Assembly: GCF_026262505.1 (NCBI RefSeq)
Contig: NC_067206.1
Coordinates: forward strand, 36,037,896 to 36,101,895
Length of the DNA stretch: 64,000 nt
Direction: 5' to 3'
Origin: Trichomonas vaginalis G3
Taxonomy: Eukaryota > Parabasalia > Trichomonadida > Trichomonadidae
The position numbers and the translations under genes are program-made. Below the pieces are notes generated by a model that did not search any database, had not been told where the DNA came from, and saw only the letters and a list, made by a program, of their open reading frames with translations. This document shows positions 50,424 through 61,194 of the stretch, one piece after another (the first letter of the stretch is position 1; each line of letters starts with the position of its first letter).

Positions 50424-50899
50424 ATGGCTGCAGGTATATTTAAGAAACTGTGGGATAAGAGTAAAAAGAGGAGCGAGTAAAGTTTGGGAAACATTGAAGA
50501 AGGGGGCAAATTGGATATTTAAGAATAAAGAAGCAATTAGTGACGTTGCTGAATCAATAACGCCAAAAGCTGCCCCAATAAGAGAAATTTTAAATAAAGG
50601 AGAAAAAGTTTATCAAAGACTAAACCGATACTAAGATAAAAATAATATTATTTATTTTTCCACTATCTACCTCCTATTTTATTAAGTATTCCTTCAGCAA
50701 TTCCACCAACTGCGTTACCTGCTTGTGCTCCCATCGCCGGATTACCTGCTTTAGTACCTAATACTCCACCTATGATAGTTCCTGCCGTTTTCGCTACTGG
50801 TGCCAAAAAGTTTGCAACGGGTTTAATAATCTTTTTATAAACCCAACCCGCAGCTTTCTTAATTCCATCCCATAATTTTTTAAAGAATCCTGCCGCCAT
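50424..50899. other. Polinton part: two facing copies of a small amphipathic protein gene
   Basis: A minus-strand frame at 50663-50899 encodes 78 residues (MAAGFFKKLWDGIKKAAGWV, then a Gly/Ala-rich helix region). On the plus strand from 50424 a related, decayed copy begins with nearly the same MAAG-F-KKLWD start. An amphipathic helix plus Gly/Ala-rich tail recalls small membrane-active minor virion proteins, which is inference. Confidence 0.6.
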
Positions 50900-50912
50900 T
50901 TCTGATTTAATA

Positions 50913-52208
50913 TAGGGTGTCCAAAGGTGTGTTTAGCACAAACCTGAAATACTGCGAATAGAAAATAAACAAGTTACATATATATAAAGTTTATTTAAAT
51001 ATAATCACCATTGGATTCAATCACGCGTTCCGCAGCGATCGATCCAGGCTTGAAAGACACGCTTTAAATCATCATGAGAAAATTGCTCAAATTGCTCTCT
51101 TACAAAATTTTCAAGATCATCTGGACTCGCGAATTCGCGTCTTCAGCTCTCTTTTTTAGCGTGCTGAATAAATAAAAGTCAGAGGGTGCAATATCAGGTG
51201 AATAAATTGGGTTGGAACAACTTTGACATTGTTTTCCAACAAGTAATTCATTACCTTATGACTTTTGTGAACTCTTGAATTATCAAAATGAATTGCAAAC
51301 TTTTGTTTTGTTGTTTGGATTTCTCAAACTCATCAGAATTGATAATTTGAGTAAGAACATTGTCAATTAGATACTGAGCATTCATCGTATTAGGTTTTTG
51401 AAGAATATCAATTGCGATGATGCCATTTCACGCCCCAAAAAACGACAACATCATCATTGGTGTGTAATTTTTTTCTTCGGGAATGTTTGCGGATTTTCAT
51501 CCTTCGGATCCACATGATTTTGGCTTCTGTTGCATATTAAACCAAGACTCGTCCCTGTTACTAAAAAGCGAAACTTCTTGGATTGATACGCACCCAATAT
51601 AGAGAGGAGCTCTTTCGAAGATTGGACTCTAGATTTTTTTTTGAACTGAATTAAGGTTGTGCGGAACCCAACGTGTATACGCTAGTTTGTAGTTCAAATA
51701 ATTGTGCAGATAATAACTGACTGTTTACGTGGTATCTTTGTCATCTCCTCTATCCTTCTGAGTGATGCTCTTGGGTCTTCATCTAGCGCTTGAAGAATTG
51801 CTTTGATTTTTCTTTGATCCGGCGATTTTTTGTCATTTTTATGATGGCGCCTTTTTGTTCATGAAGTGATACATCCTAACATGATACGTTACAGTGGAAT
51901 AGCTAGGAGCACCATACCGAAGCATTTTACCAATGTCTCGTAGATTTTTTTACAGTCTTTGCATTTTTTTGCAAGAGCGAGGATGTTTTCTTTATGATTC
52001 ATTAAAAAATGAAAAAAATCCCGCCAAAATTTCCCGCGAAACCGCCTCTTGTCTCAAAATTCATTTTATATCCCGGCATGGCGCCAAAATACAACTTACT
52101 CATCATATACATATATTCATATTTTTTATTATATATTTATAATCAGCATATATCTCCTTTAATAGTCTCATATAGAGCGCTGTGCTAAACGCACCTTTGG
52201 ACACCCTA
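50913..52208. mobile_element. Tvmar-like mariner transposon, decayed
   Basis: 1,296 bp bounded by TA on both sides. Terminal inverted repeats of about 28 bp begin TAGGGTGTCCAAAGGTG (50913 on and, inverted, ending at 52208), with one or two mismatches. The length and TIRs fit the Tvmar1 family of T. vaginalis. The minus strand shows transposase fragments in changing frames, including RDESWF (about 51538-51555) and YSPDIAPSDFYLFS (about 51165-51210), the latter matching the mariner catalytic motif. Several frameshifts make it inactive. It lies between genes of the Polinton. Confidence 0.9.
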
Positions 52209-52264
52209 TATTAATTAAAAAAATATATTTCATCACTTATATTCTAATTTTTATTTAATGATAA

Positions 52265-52633
52265 ATGAAACCGATTTTAAAAATAAATGAAACAGAGGAG
52301 GAAGAAATAAATGAAAGTGAAAATGTTCAACAAAAAATAAACGTTGTTAAACCAATTACTGAAATAAAAATTTTTTCATCTGTTGAAGAATTTAATGACT
52401 ATTATGCTAATAATAAAAAATTATTTGAAGAATTGACAACGTGTAAATTGAATAAAATGTTTAAAGTTGATGGATTCAAAATTTCAAAAATAAAAGGGGT
52501 GGTTAGTTTGAAATCTATTCCTCAATCAAGAATCACCTCATTAATGAAAATAGATGATTTAACAAAAAGAATAGAAGAGATTGAAGAAAGAATGAATCAA
52601 ATAATTGATTTCATAAATTCAAATAATCATTAG
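52265..52633 (+). CDS. Polinton part: small coiled-coil protein at the right end
   Basis: 122 residues: an acidic N-terminus, an ordered middle (MFKVDGFKISKIKGVVSL) and a C-terminal coiled coil (LTKRIEEIEERMNQIID). The stop codon lies a few bases inside the right terminal repeat. The start context is TGATAAATG. Confidence 0.55.
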   Translation: MKPILKINETEEEEINESENVQQKINVVKPITEIKIFSSVEEFNDYYANNKKLFEELTTCKLNKMFKVDGFKISKIKGVVSLKSIPQSRITSLMKIDDLTKRIEEIEERMNQIIDFINSNNH

Positions 52634-53008
52634 TTTCTAATTTCTTTTACTCGTTTATGAGGTCTTTGATTATGACTTTATTGATTCCATTCAGGATTTA
52701 AACAATGTTTAATTAATCGTGGAATATCTGACATCATCTATATATAGCTTCTTTTATAAAAGATGAAAAATAAATTATTTTAAAATCAATGTTAATTTTT
52801 TTAATGGTTTATGTTTGGGCTGAGTGTAAATGTCTTACAATTTTGAAAATTTTTTAAATCTTGATTTATTCAAAAACGTAAGAATAAAAACCGTAAGAAT
52901 CATACATTTTTTACTTCATATGTTAAAAAAATGATACAAAATCGCTCAATATTGTATGAATTCTTACGTTTACAAAAAAAGTCACAAAACCCTTCCACAT
53001 ATACTACT
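52625..53008 (-). repeat. Polinton right terminal inverted repeat
   Basis: The inverse of 32001-32384, ending CCCTTCCACATATACTACT and followed by GACCGA. Confidence 0.95.
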
Positions 53009-53014
53009 GACCGA

Positions 53015-53712
53015 TTAAAATTTAGAAGATTGAATCAATAATAATCGGACAGGACGATAAGTCGGAATCAAATATCTGGAAATGCTGTATTCTTTATTTT
53101 CAAGGCTACTGAATTCAATAGATGGCAACCTAACTGGACAATCTGTTTAGGAATTCAATTTCACAAAGTATACCATAAATATGAGTCCTTTTCTCAGGCT
53201 AGAAATGGTGAAAGTACACTTATATAAAAACAGAATAGTTTTCGCTACCTGGAAATATGAATACATTATCAGAAACGGAAGGGCCAAATGATACTTGCAT
53301 CTGAAACAAAAATCATGTGTACAGAAGGAGGCTGTTGGATTTGTCATCCACACTGTGCTGCGAACATGATATGCGATTATCCTGGAATCTGTAAATACAA
53401 AAAGGGATTTTACTTCGTTGGATTTGTGCAAATCTGTACACGCGCCATCCATCATATTGAATAATATATTTATCTCATCACTCTATATTCCCCGATATTG
53501 CAATGCTAAAAATATTATACGCTGTTATTTCTAATATATATCAAAAATTGTAGGAGATTCTAACAAATTGTATGATGAGTTGTGACATTTAACTAATATT
53601 AGAATCAAAATAGGAAATTGATTGAATTATTAAATATCTTTTCTCTCCTTGAATTGATAATGATGAAAATTCAATCAGCGAACTAAACATTTTATCAGAA
53701 AAACATAAAAAA
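53015..53712. other. Right flank of the Polinton
   Basis: Some 700 bases. Between about 53200 and 53460 the plus strand has patches that look like decayed coding sequence in shifting frames, while the minus-strand frame at 53147-53455 has no coding look. It may belong to the decayed FYR-domain gene downstream. Confidence 0.35.
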
Positions 53713-54395
53713 ATATTAGTCATTTTGATTGCATCATAAAATATGTATTTACTCAAAAGAGCATTAATGAAGGAGTTTGTATTCCATCAAAAATCATAAA
53801 ATCACTCAAAAATGATGCAAAAATGGAAATGAATTATTTCAAACAGTCCAATCTGTCACATTTATTGTTTTTGAATGAAATGGACAATAAAAGTCGTATT
53901 TCTTTTGCCAGCAAAATAAGTGATACCCTTTGCATTGGTCAAAATCCGAAAAGTGACGAGAGCTATCCAAGTCATCCATTTTCTGCAGGAGATTCATTGA
54001 CGATTGAGAATTTCGGACAGATATATGATGGTGAATTGTATAGTGGAAAATTGATATCTCATCCAGTTGGATTTTGCAACAAGAAGCAATAGATGTTCTC
54101 AGAACTTCAGAAGTGAAATCAATGATAGTATGATATATTTATTGTTATTTTGATAGGAAAGAAAGGAGAAAAAGTCTTTTCAAGTGGAGTTTCTCCAAGT
54201 GATGCATGAACTAAGGCAATGGACAAAATCTACAGATCTGAGGGAATTGATCCTAGAATGACAAAACTATCTGTATCTCAACACTTTGGACTTACTTTTC
54301 CTTGCGTCTACAAAACTATCAATAGCATGGAATATGATCTAAATAAGCAAAGATGTCGAAAGACAACTCTATTAACTTTTGATATTTTTATTTAA
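53713..54395 (+). pseudogene. Decayed FYRN/FYRC-domain protein (TBRG1-like)
   Basis: The first part (53713-54092) ends in a FYRN-like motif: SLTIENFGQIYDGELYSGKL, then HPVGF, as in the LGxVVYDxPxFHxxxxIYPVGF pattern of FYRN domains. After a gap of about 85 bases in broken frames, the FYRC domain appears (about 54165-54350: GEKVFSSGVSPSDA, TKAMDKIYRSEG, then SQHFGLTFPCVYKTINSM). The FYRC part contains an in-frame TGA where the family has Trp (PSDA-stop-TKAM). FYR domains occur in chromatin proteins such as MLL and TBRG1. With a stop, a frame break and no clear start this is a host pseudogene. Confidence 0.7.
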
Positions 54396-54949
54396 TAGGC
54401 AAGACCATGGACTGTATTATTGTACATGGACATGAGCATAATCCATGGACGAAGTTAACTATCCATAAACTAAGCTTTATCTAATGGCAATAATCAAATT
54501 CCATGGACTTGCCTGATATTCATTTTGCTTTATTTATTTTATATTTTCTTCAAAGATATATCAAAAAAAATGAAATGTTAATTCTTAAATAATGTGACAG
54601 TATTACTATATATTGTTTCAATATAGAATTATGCAACTCAAAAATTATTTGCTATTCATAGGAGCTATTTTAGAGTGGATTTTTTTATGAATGAAAAATT
54701 ATATCATCTAATATCAATATAAAAGTGCTTTAATTTTACCACCCTTAATGACAAAAGTTAGTTTATTGGCTTTAAAAAGGCAGTGCTTTTATTCTGGGGC
54801 TCCAAGCGAAGCGCAGGAGCCCAGAATAAAAACACTTCAATAGAAAAACGCATGCCGAATCAATGCAAAAAAAGGAGAGAAAAGTGGAAATTGAGTGAAT
54901 TTTGATCGTCTTTTTACTTTTTTTCCATTCTAGAATGATCCATTCTTAG
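54396..54949. repeat. Spacer with a strong hairpin
   Basis: 54783-54837 is an inverted repeat: left arm TTTTATTCTGGGGCTCC, right arm GGAGCCCAGAATAAAA, extended outward by AGTG/CACT pairs, with a loop of 12 bases containing AAGCGAAGCGC. An ATGGAC/TCCATGG-rich stretch (54404-54512) repeats CCATGGAC several times. No gene is seen. Confidence 0.6.
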
Positions 54950-57516
54950 CACCATGTTCAACTAAGAATTTCATAATTTCAATTGAATTAGCTTTGATTG
55001 CAATGCTAAGGGGGCACTCATTAATATAGAAAGAATTGCATTATACAATGATAAATATGAAATGAATGCGAATGTAATAAAGCAATGAAAAATATAAAAA
55101 GAAAGAGAATGCTATATAATGATGATAAATATGAAAAGAAAGAGAATAAGTTTCATGTTAACATCAGCACCATGTTCAACTAAAATTTTGACAATTTCTA
55201 TTGAATACCCTTTGATTGAAATACTAAGAGGGCACTCATTTACATAGAAAGAATTGCATTATACAATGATAAATATGAAAAGAAAGAAAATGTAATAAAA
55301 CAATGAGAAATATGAAATGAATGAGAATACCATAAAACAACGAGAAATATGAAAAGAAAAATAATTGTATAAAATAATGATATATATGAAAAGAAAAAAA
55401 ATGTAATAAAGCAATGAAAAATATAAAAAGAAAGAGAATGCTATATAATGATGATAAATATGAAAAGAAAGAGAATAAGTTTCATGTTAACATCAGCACC
55501 ATGTTCAACTAAAATTTTGACAATTTCTATTGAATACCCTTTGATTGAAATACTAAGAGGGCACTCATTTACATAGAAAGAATTGCATTATACAATGATA
55601 AATATGAAAAGAAAGAAAATGTAATAAAACAATGAGAAATATGAAATGAATGAGAATACCATAAAACAACGAGAAATATGAAAAGAAAAATAATTGTATA
55701 AAATAATGATATATATGAAAAGAAAAAAAATGTAATAAAGCAATGAAAAATATAAAAAGAAAGAGAATGCTATATAATGATGATAAATATGAAAAGAAAG
55801 AGAATAAGTTTCATGTTAACATCAGCACCATGTTCAACTAAAATTTTGACAATTTCTATTGAATACCCTTTGATTGAAATACTAAGAGGGCACTCATTTA
55901 CATAGAAAGAATTGCATTATACAATGATAAATATAAAAAGAAAGAGAGTGTTATAAAATGATGTTAAATGTGTAAAGAAAGAGAATACCATAAAATAATG
56001 GTAAATATGAAAAGAAAGAAAATGTAATAAAGCAATGATAAATATAAAAAGAAAGAGATTGTTATAAAACGATAGTAAATGTGAAAAGAAAGAGAATGTC
56101 ATGAAATAATGAAAAACATGAAAAGTAAGAGAATGTCATGAAATAATGAAAAACATGAAAAGTAAGAGAATATATTTCATGTTAACATCAGCACCATGTT
56201 CAACTAAGAATTTCATAATTTCAAATGAATTAGCTCTGATTGCAATAATAAGAGGGCATTCATTAACATAGAGAGAACATCATTATATAATGATAGATAT
56301 GAAATGAATGCGAATGTAATAAAACAATGAGAAATATAAAAAGAAAGAGAGTTTTATAAAGTAATGATGAATATGGAAAGAAAGAGAATAATTTGTTTGT
56401 TAACATTAGCACCATGTTCAACTAAGAATTTCACAATTTCAATCGAATTAGCTCTGATTGCAATAATAAGAGGGCATTCATTAACATAGAGAGAACATCA
56501 TTATATAATGATAGATATGAAATGAATGCGAATGTAATAAAACAATGAGAAATATAAAAAGAAAGAGAGTTTTATAAAGTAATGATAAATATGAAAAGAA
56601 AGAGAATAATTTGTTTGTTAACATTAGCACCATGTTCAACTAAGAATTTCACAATTTCAATCGAATTAGCTCTGATTGCAATAATAAGAGGGCATTCATT
56701 AACATAGAGAGAACATCATTATATAATGATAGATATGAAATGAATGCGAATGTAATAAAACAATGAGAAATATAAAAAGAAAGAGAATGCCATAAAACAA
56801 TGATAAATATAAAAAGAAATAGAATGATATAAAGCAATTATAAATATGAAAAGAAAGACAATGTAATAAAATAATGATAAATATGAAAAGAATGAGAATT
56901 GTATAAAATAATGATAAATATGAAAAGAAAGAGAATAGTTTGTTTGTTAACATCAGCACCATGTTCAACTAAGAATTTCACAATTTCAATTGAATTAGTT
57001 CTGATTGCAATAATAGTCAAATGGAGTAATTTCATTAATTTTCTGATCAATCTCTATATTTGGGAATTTGCTCTTAAGGTCATCAACTTTATCCCATGCA
57101 ATATAGTATAAAGGAGATTCTGTTGGATATAAATTGAGAATTTCTTCTTCTTTCTTTGTAGGTTTGAAAAATTCAAATTTGAAACCTTTGTAATGTAGAA
57201 GCGTCGTTAATTTCGCATTTTCAGGTTTGATGATGCATGAGAATTCGTTTAATATCTTTTCGTAAAGTTCTGCAAATAATTTAATATCTTTATCACGAAG
57301 TTGTGAAATAATATCAATCAGGTGAAGTGACAATTGGATAGATATTTTGTTATTTGTAATGAGTTCTATAATTTGTGAAGATATATGTAGAATATTATTT
57401 GAATTGATACTCCAAATCTTTTTTGATGCTTGATTAGGGTATTCAAATGCTTCAATTGTCTTGATGTCACTAAAATTGAATTCAGTTTCATTATTTGATT
57501 GCTCAGAACTTAACAT
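54950..57516 (-). pseudogene. Ankyrin protein gene with a minisatellite-invaded repeat region
   Basis: The 5' part (57516-56995) encodes 173 residues of the N-terminal region typical of trichomonad ankyrin proteins (MLSSEQSNNETEFNFSDIKT to FPNIEIDQKINEITPFDYY) and ends in a frameshift. Leftward from it lie eight copies of one ankyrin unit (ECPLIIAIRANSIEIVKFLV, then EHGANVN on the minus strand), near 56956, 56626, 56408, 56190, 55826, 55497, 55168 and 54950. Stretches of an A-rich minisatellite (unit roughly AATGATAAATATGAAAAGAA) separate them. Parts of the array are tandem at 329 bp (55150-55808) and at 218 bp (56395-56613). The spacers do not look like trichomonad introns, so the gene is not functional in this form. 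Confidence 0.75.
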
Positions 57517-58153
57517 ATTTGACCCGAATCCAAAAAAAAACTATCGTTCTTCCTACATCATCAAATTTTGAATAGTTTACGTTGAATTTTTTTAAATGAT
57601 GAGTTAAGAACTGAATAAAACTCATCAAAAATTATAACTCGTCCTTGATGTGCATTTCATGTTCTTGTGCAGGGTATGGATTCTGATTGAAGATATAATT
57701 TTGGCGAATCTATATAAATTGTGTGACTTGTACATAAAATGATTGATGTTATCATGAAGATATCTGTGGCAAAGAATCTAGTAGGTCATTGATATTTCTC
57801 AAAAATTAAATAAAATTTATGAAGCACAAACTATAGTTTGAACATGTATAATCTCTTCCCTAGCTTAGTGGAATCTCATTTAGTTTAATATTTAACTCAT
57901 ATATTGGTTCTCAATTGGTGAAAAAGGGTCTGAACAATACAAAACAAAATCAAAAGTGGTTAAAAATTGTAAAGTATTCAATAAATTAAGTGGAAATTGA
58001 CACAGTATTCACTAACATTATTGTAAGCTTGCGAAAAGTGGGGAACTTTACAAATCGACGGGGAAAATATTTATTGGGGGGTACAATCATTTTATAATAA
58101 ATTGAAACGGTGTTCTCAATATCCTCAATTATCATTTTCTACTTTATAATGTT
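57517..58153. other. Intergenic spacer
   Basis: About 640 AT-rich bases between two minus-strand genes. TTCGGGTCAAATATG at its left edge is the likely initiator of the ankyrin pseudogene. No other feature is seen. Confidence 0.4.
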
Positions 58154-59287
58154 TTACTTTGTTGTAGGTTCTGCACCACGAGAAATAAGAAGTTCTAATA
58201 CTTCTTTACTGTTATTTATTTTTGCAATATGAACAGGTGTATATTTATGGCTATCAAGTGCATTAATATCTGCATTGTGATCAAGAAGTACTTCTGCTGC
58301 TTCTTTATAATTTTCTCTGGCTGCTAAATGAAGAAGAGATGCATAGGAACCATTCTTTACATTGATATCAGCACCACGAGAAATAAGAAGTTCAATTATT
58401 TCTTTTCTGTTATTTTTGACAGCATTATGAAGTGCTGTAAATCCGTATCGATCTTTGAAATTGACATCTGCACCTAGAGAAAGTAAGTCTTCGCAAAGAG
58501 ATGGAATGTTCAAAATTGGTGAAAAAAGTAAACAATTATTAATATCTTTTGTAAGTTCCAAATGAACTAAAAATGATTGAAGATTATGATTTTGAACACA
58601 AGGATTTAAAATTATCTTGAGTTTGTATTCATTAATCAAAAATGTAACAAAATCAATGTTATGCGAAATAAGAGCATATGTCATGCTACCAAAATTTGGC
58701 TTTTGTGATTTCAAGCATTCACTCATTATATCTGGATTTCCTCCTAAAAATGAAAATTGAAGACAAAGAAAAGTGATTTTTGAGTCGAATTTTGTTCTTA
58801 AAAACTTAAAACAATTAACTGCACCATGATAACAGCATAGTTCGAGTAATGAATAACCGTCATCAGTTGAAGGTGAATTAAAAGTGTTTTTAATCATTTG
58901 ATTTTTATTAAAACCATTCATTTCTGTAAATGATATAAATGACTTTATATCATCATAGATAATTGCTCTGTGAATAGATTGTTCTTCATGGATGGCCAAT
59001 AGATCTTGTTTAATCGTGTAATTTTCGTCAAACTTTTTACCTAAGATCAAAAATGACTTAAGATAGCCAAATCGGTATTGAATCACGTTATTTATTATTT
59101 TGATAATATCTTTTGGAGTATAGATGTTTGAATCAATAAGATTTGTTTTGACAATTTTATAAACATCATTTACTTCTTCCTCATTTCTAGTCTTCAGACG
59201 ATAGAGGGCATCAATTGCATCAATATAAAACTTATATTTATCAATGAGTCCTTTGAAATTCTCAGGAAGAGGCTGGTTTTCAGACAT
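58154..59287 (-). CDS. Ankyrin-repeat protein with DUF3447-like region
   Basis: 377 residues from the ATG at 59287. The N-terminal ~110 residues (YKFYIDAIDALYRLKTRNEE, IKTNLIDSNIYTPKDIIKII) are the signature of a very large trichomonad ankyrin family. Residues about 130-220 (LLELCCYHGAVNCFKFLRTK, FSFLGGNPDIMSECLKSQ, MTYALISHNIDFVTFLINEY) match the DUF3447 pattern. Three to four canonical ankyrin repeats finish the protein (FTALHNAVKNNRKEIIELLI, LLHLAARENYKEAAEVLL, TPVHIAKINNSKEVLELLI). It is soluble with no signal peptide and a probable protein-binding role. The frame is intact, in contrast to the related gene at 54950-57516. Confidence 0.88.
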   Translation of the reverse strand: MSENQPLPENFKGLIDKYKFYIDAIDALYRLKTRNEEEVNDVYKIVKTNLIDSNIYTPKDIIKIINNVIQYRFGYLKSFLILGKKFDENYTIKQDLLAIHEEQSIHRAIIYDDIKSFISFTEMNGFNKNQMIKNTFNSPSTDDGYSLLELCCYHGAVNCFKFLRTKFDSKITFLCLQFSFLGGNPDIMSECLKSQKPNFGSMTYALISHNIDFVTFLINEYKLKIILNPCVQNHNLQSFLVHLELTKDINNCLLFSPILNIPSLCEDLLSLGADVNFKDRYGFTALHNAVKNNRKEIIELLISRGADINVKNGSYASLLHLAARENYKEAAEVLLDHNADINALDSHKYTPVHIAKINNSKEVLELLISRGAEPTTK

Positions 59288-59789
59288 CAAATCTTATTTT
59301 TACCGGCGTGAAGAATCTTGAAATTTTAGTATTTCTATAATTCGATCTAATACCTATGTATATAAGCTTATATCTTGGATTTTCGAGACCCCAGCCGTTA
59401 TTTCTCCAAACGTTATCCTTAGTGTATATATATATGTTGAATTTCACTAAAATTGATTAAATCATCACATTTCAGTTCTACATTGTTTGACTAAGGGTCA
59501 AAAACTTGAAATATACAGCTATTTAAACGGAACACTAGGGCTATTGGCATTTTGAAGTTAACTTGTAAAGAATATTGAATTTGAAAATCAAGAAAAATGC
59601 TTAGATTTCCCAAATTCAAATCAACAATAAGAAAACAACAAGAAATTTTTCTTTGTTATAAAATAATTTTTCAAATTAAAAAATCATGACATTTATTTCA
59701 AAAAATCTAGAAATATAAACTAATCAGTTTATAGAGAAAGTGTTAATATGCTGATATAATGTTCTGATCATACTTAATCGAAACATAAT
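59288..59789. other. Intergenic spacer
   Basis: About 500 AT-rich bases between two minus-strand genes. It carries the promoter of the ankyrin gene (a CTTCACGCC initiator-like motif near 59310). No other feature is seen. Confidence 0.4.
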
Positions 59790-60503
59790 TTAAACTGTTG
59801 TTTGATTCCACAATTCCAAGCGATCACGTAATGCCTTAGAGCTTGGATCATCGAAGTCGTGGAATTGCTGAGCAACTTCAAGTATTTTACTACCAATTTG
59901 GTTATTCTTCTGCGAAGATGCTTGTAATTTACGAACTAGTGAAATAGTCTTATCAACGAAGAGGGCAGGGAACTTTGTCTTCGATTCTTCCATGTAGTTA
60001 TTGTAATCTTGTTCAGCTTTTTGAGCATTTGCCTTTGCATCGTTTAAATTAGCTTCATCAGTAGAAACAGTGTTTTCAAGCTTGGCTGCAGCTTCGGTTT
60101 TTCCTGCGGATTTAGCTGTATCGAGCTTCTTTTGATCGGAATCTAATCTATCTTGCATTTTCTGCTGAATCTTTTCTTTATTTTCTTTTTCAGCAAGCTT
60201 AGCATTCTGTGTCTCTAGGATTTTCTTTAATTCATGGCAGAAAAGTGAATATTCTTGTAAGAAGTCCATCTGGCCAACGTGTAACTCAAGTAATTCACCT
60301 CCGATTGGCTTTAGTTTGATGTATACTTGCTTGATGTCTTCAACTTGCTTGTCTTGGAAGAAGTTGTAGTTTTCACCAAATGCAGCCGCATAATTTGTAC
60401 GAAGAAGGTTATTGAAGTTGTTATTGGAATCAAATGTGCGTTGGAAGTTTGAATAATCCTGGTAGGGACTTTCTGTGATCTTTTTAACTAAAGAACTAAA
60501 CAT
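59790..60503 (-). CDS. BAR-domain protein
   Basis: The 237-residue protein is nearly all helical. The first helices (MFSSLVKKITESPYQDYSNF; LLRTNYAAAFGENYNFFQ) and the long central coil (LEETQNAKLAEKENKEKI-like to LENTVSTDEANLNDAKANAQ) give the three-helix plan and length of an amphiphysin/Rvs161-type BAR domain. There is no SH3 domain. BAR dimers bend membranes in endocytosis, which fits the nearby ESCRT and tethering genes in theme only. An initiator-like CATTTCAAAAAAAATT lies just upstream of the start. Identification rests on helical pattern and length. Confidence 0.7.
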   Translation of the reverse strand: MFSSLVKKITESPYQDYSNFQRTFDSNNNFNNLLRTNYAAAFGENYNFFQDKQVEDIKQVYIKLKPIGGELLELHVGQMDFLQEYSLFCHELKKILETQNAKLAEKENKEKIQQKMQDRLDSDQKKLDTAKSAGKTEAAAKLENTVSTDEANLNDAKANAQKAEQDYNNYMEESKTKFPALFVDKTISLVRKLQASSQKNNQIGSKILEVAQQFHDFDDPSSKALRDRLELWNQTTV

Positions 60504-61194
60504 TTTATTAATTTTTTTTGAAATGTGAATAAAAAAAATTCAACCGTTTTGACATCGAACTGTCATTTTGATTGTCATATTGCTTCATAAAGCTCAAAAT
60601 AGTATGTCGAAATGCGAATTCAATCAAATGTGAAAATTAAATCGAAAAATAATGAATGCTTTTATAATCGCAATTTAGATATACAAAAATCATGAAAAAT
60701 CAATTGGCATGGTCTTGTATTGACTATAAGTGTTTAATCTAGCAGTATAAAACAGTCAAATTTTAGCAAATCGATTAGACCAGATAACAATTTCCGTTTA
60801 GATTTGTTTACCATAAAGGAAAAATACACACAATATTTCTTCGATGATTTTTAGATAAATATGGAATATTTTTTTTTAGATTAATATGGAATAATTATAA
60901 AACAGAGGGTTTGAATTGGTTTTGTTACTTTCAAATAAATATCATGCAGTAGTGCACTCATGTCGAAATATATTTTGAGATGTTGTAACCAAAACTCATT
61001 AATTGGCTTCTCAGTTTCAAATCAATGGAGAAAGGTCACTTTTCAAAATCAAACAAAATACGCACCGTTGGTGATTTTTCGGAATGCATTTGAGTAGTTT
61101 ATTGAGTTTGATTACATTTGTCCGGAAAATAAGTCCGAAATTTTATTATCGGAAAGTAATGAAAAAATTGGAAAAGTGACATTTGGAGAAAAAT
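60504..61194. other. Divergent spacer, with a possible lost N-terminus of the next gene
   Basis: AT-rich. From about 61100 to 61190 another frame reads protein-like (YICPENKSEILLSESNEKIG, then KVTFGEKYDFITS) before a stop. The surface protein gene may therefore once have started further upstream. Confidence 0.45.

Larger units (their letters stand above)
32001..53008. mobile_element. Polinton/Maverick element, broken, with nested transposons
   Basis: The element spans 21,008 bp. It has 384-bp terminal inverted repeats that look essentially identical (32001-32384 and 52625-53008), starts AG and ends CT, and is flanked by a 6-bp target duplication GACCGA (31995-32000 and 53009-53014). Those ends and duplication length are typical of Polintons. 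Its parts are an integrase, a primase plus SF3 helicase, a fibre-like protein, a packaging ATPase, a capsid-like protein and several small proteins. The near-identity of its ends points to a recent insertion. It is broken: a hAT element (carrying a further element) and a mariner have inserted into it, and there are about four smaller breaks. It is best treated as a young fossil. Confidence 0.95.

Noticed and set aside
32001-53008. Polinton cysteine protease and DNA polymerase B
   Set aside because: No frame shows the catalytic patterns I would need, and none is long enough for PolB. They are reported as not seen rather than proven absent.
55917-56968. Small hydrophobic proteins in the minisatellite
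   Set aside because: The frames are translations of the A/T-rich repeat (Phe/Ile/Tyr/His runs) and change with each repeat unit.
54950-57516. Introns separating the ankyrin units
   Set aside because: The spacers lack the trichomonad GTATGT start and ACTAACACACAG end and are tandem minisatellites.
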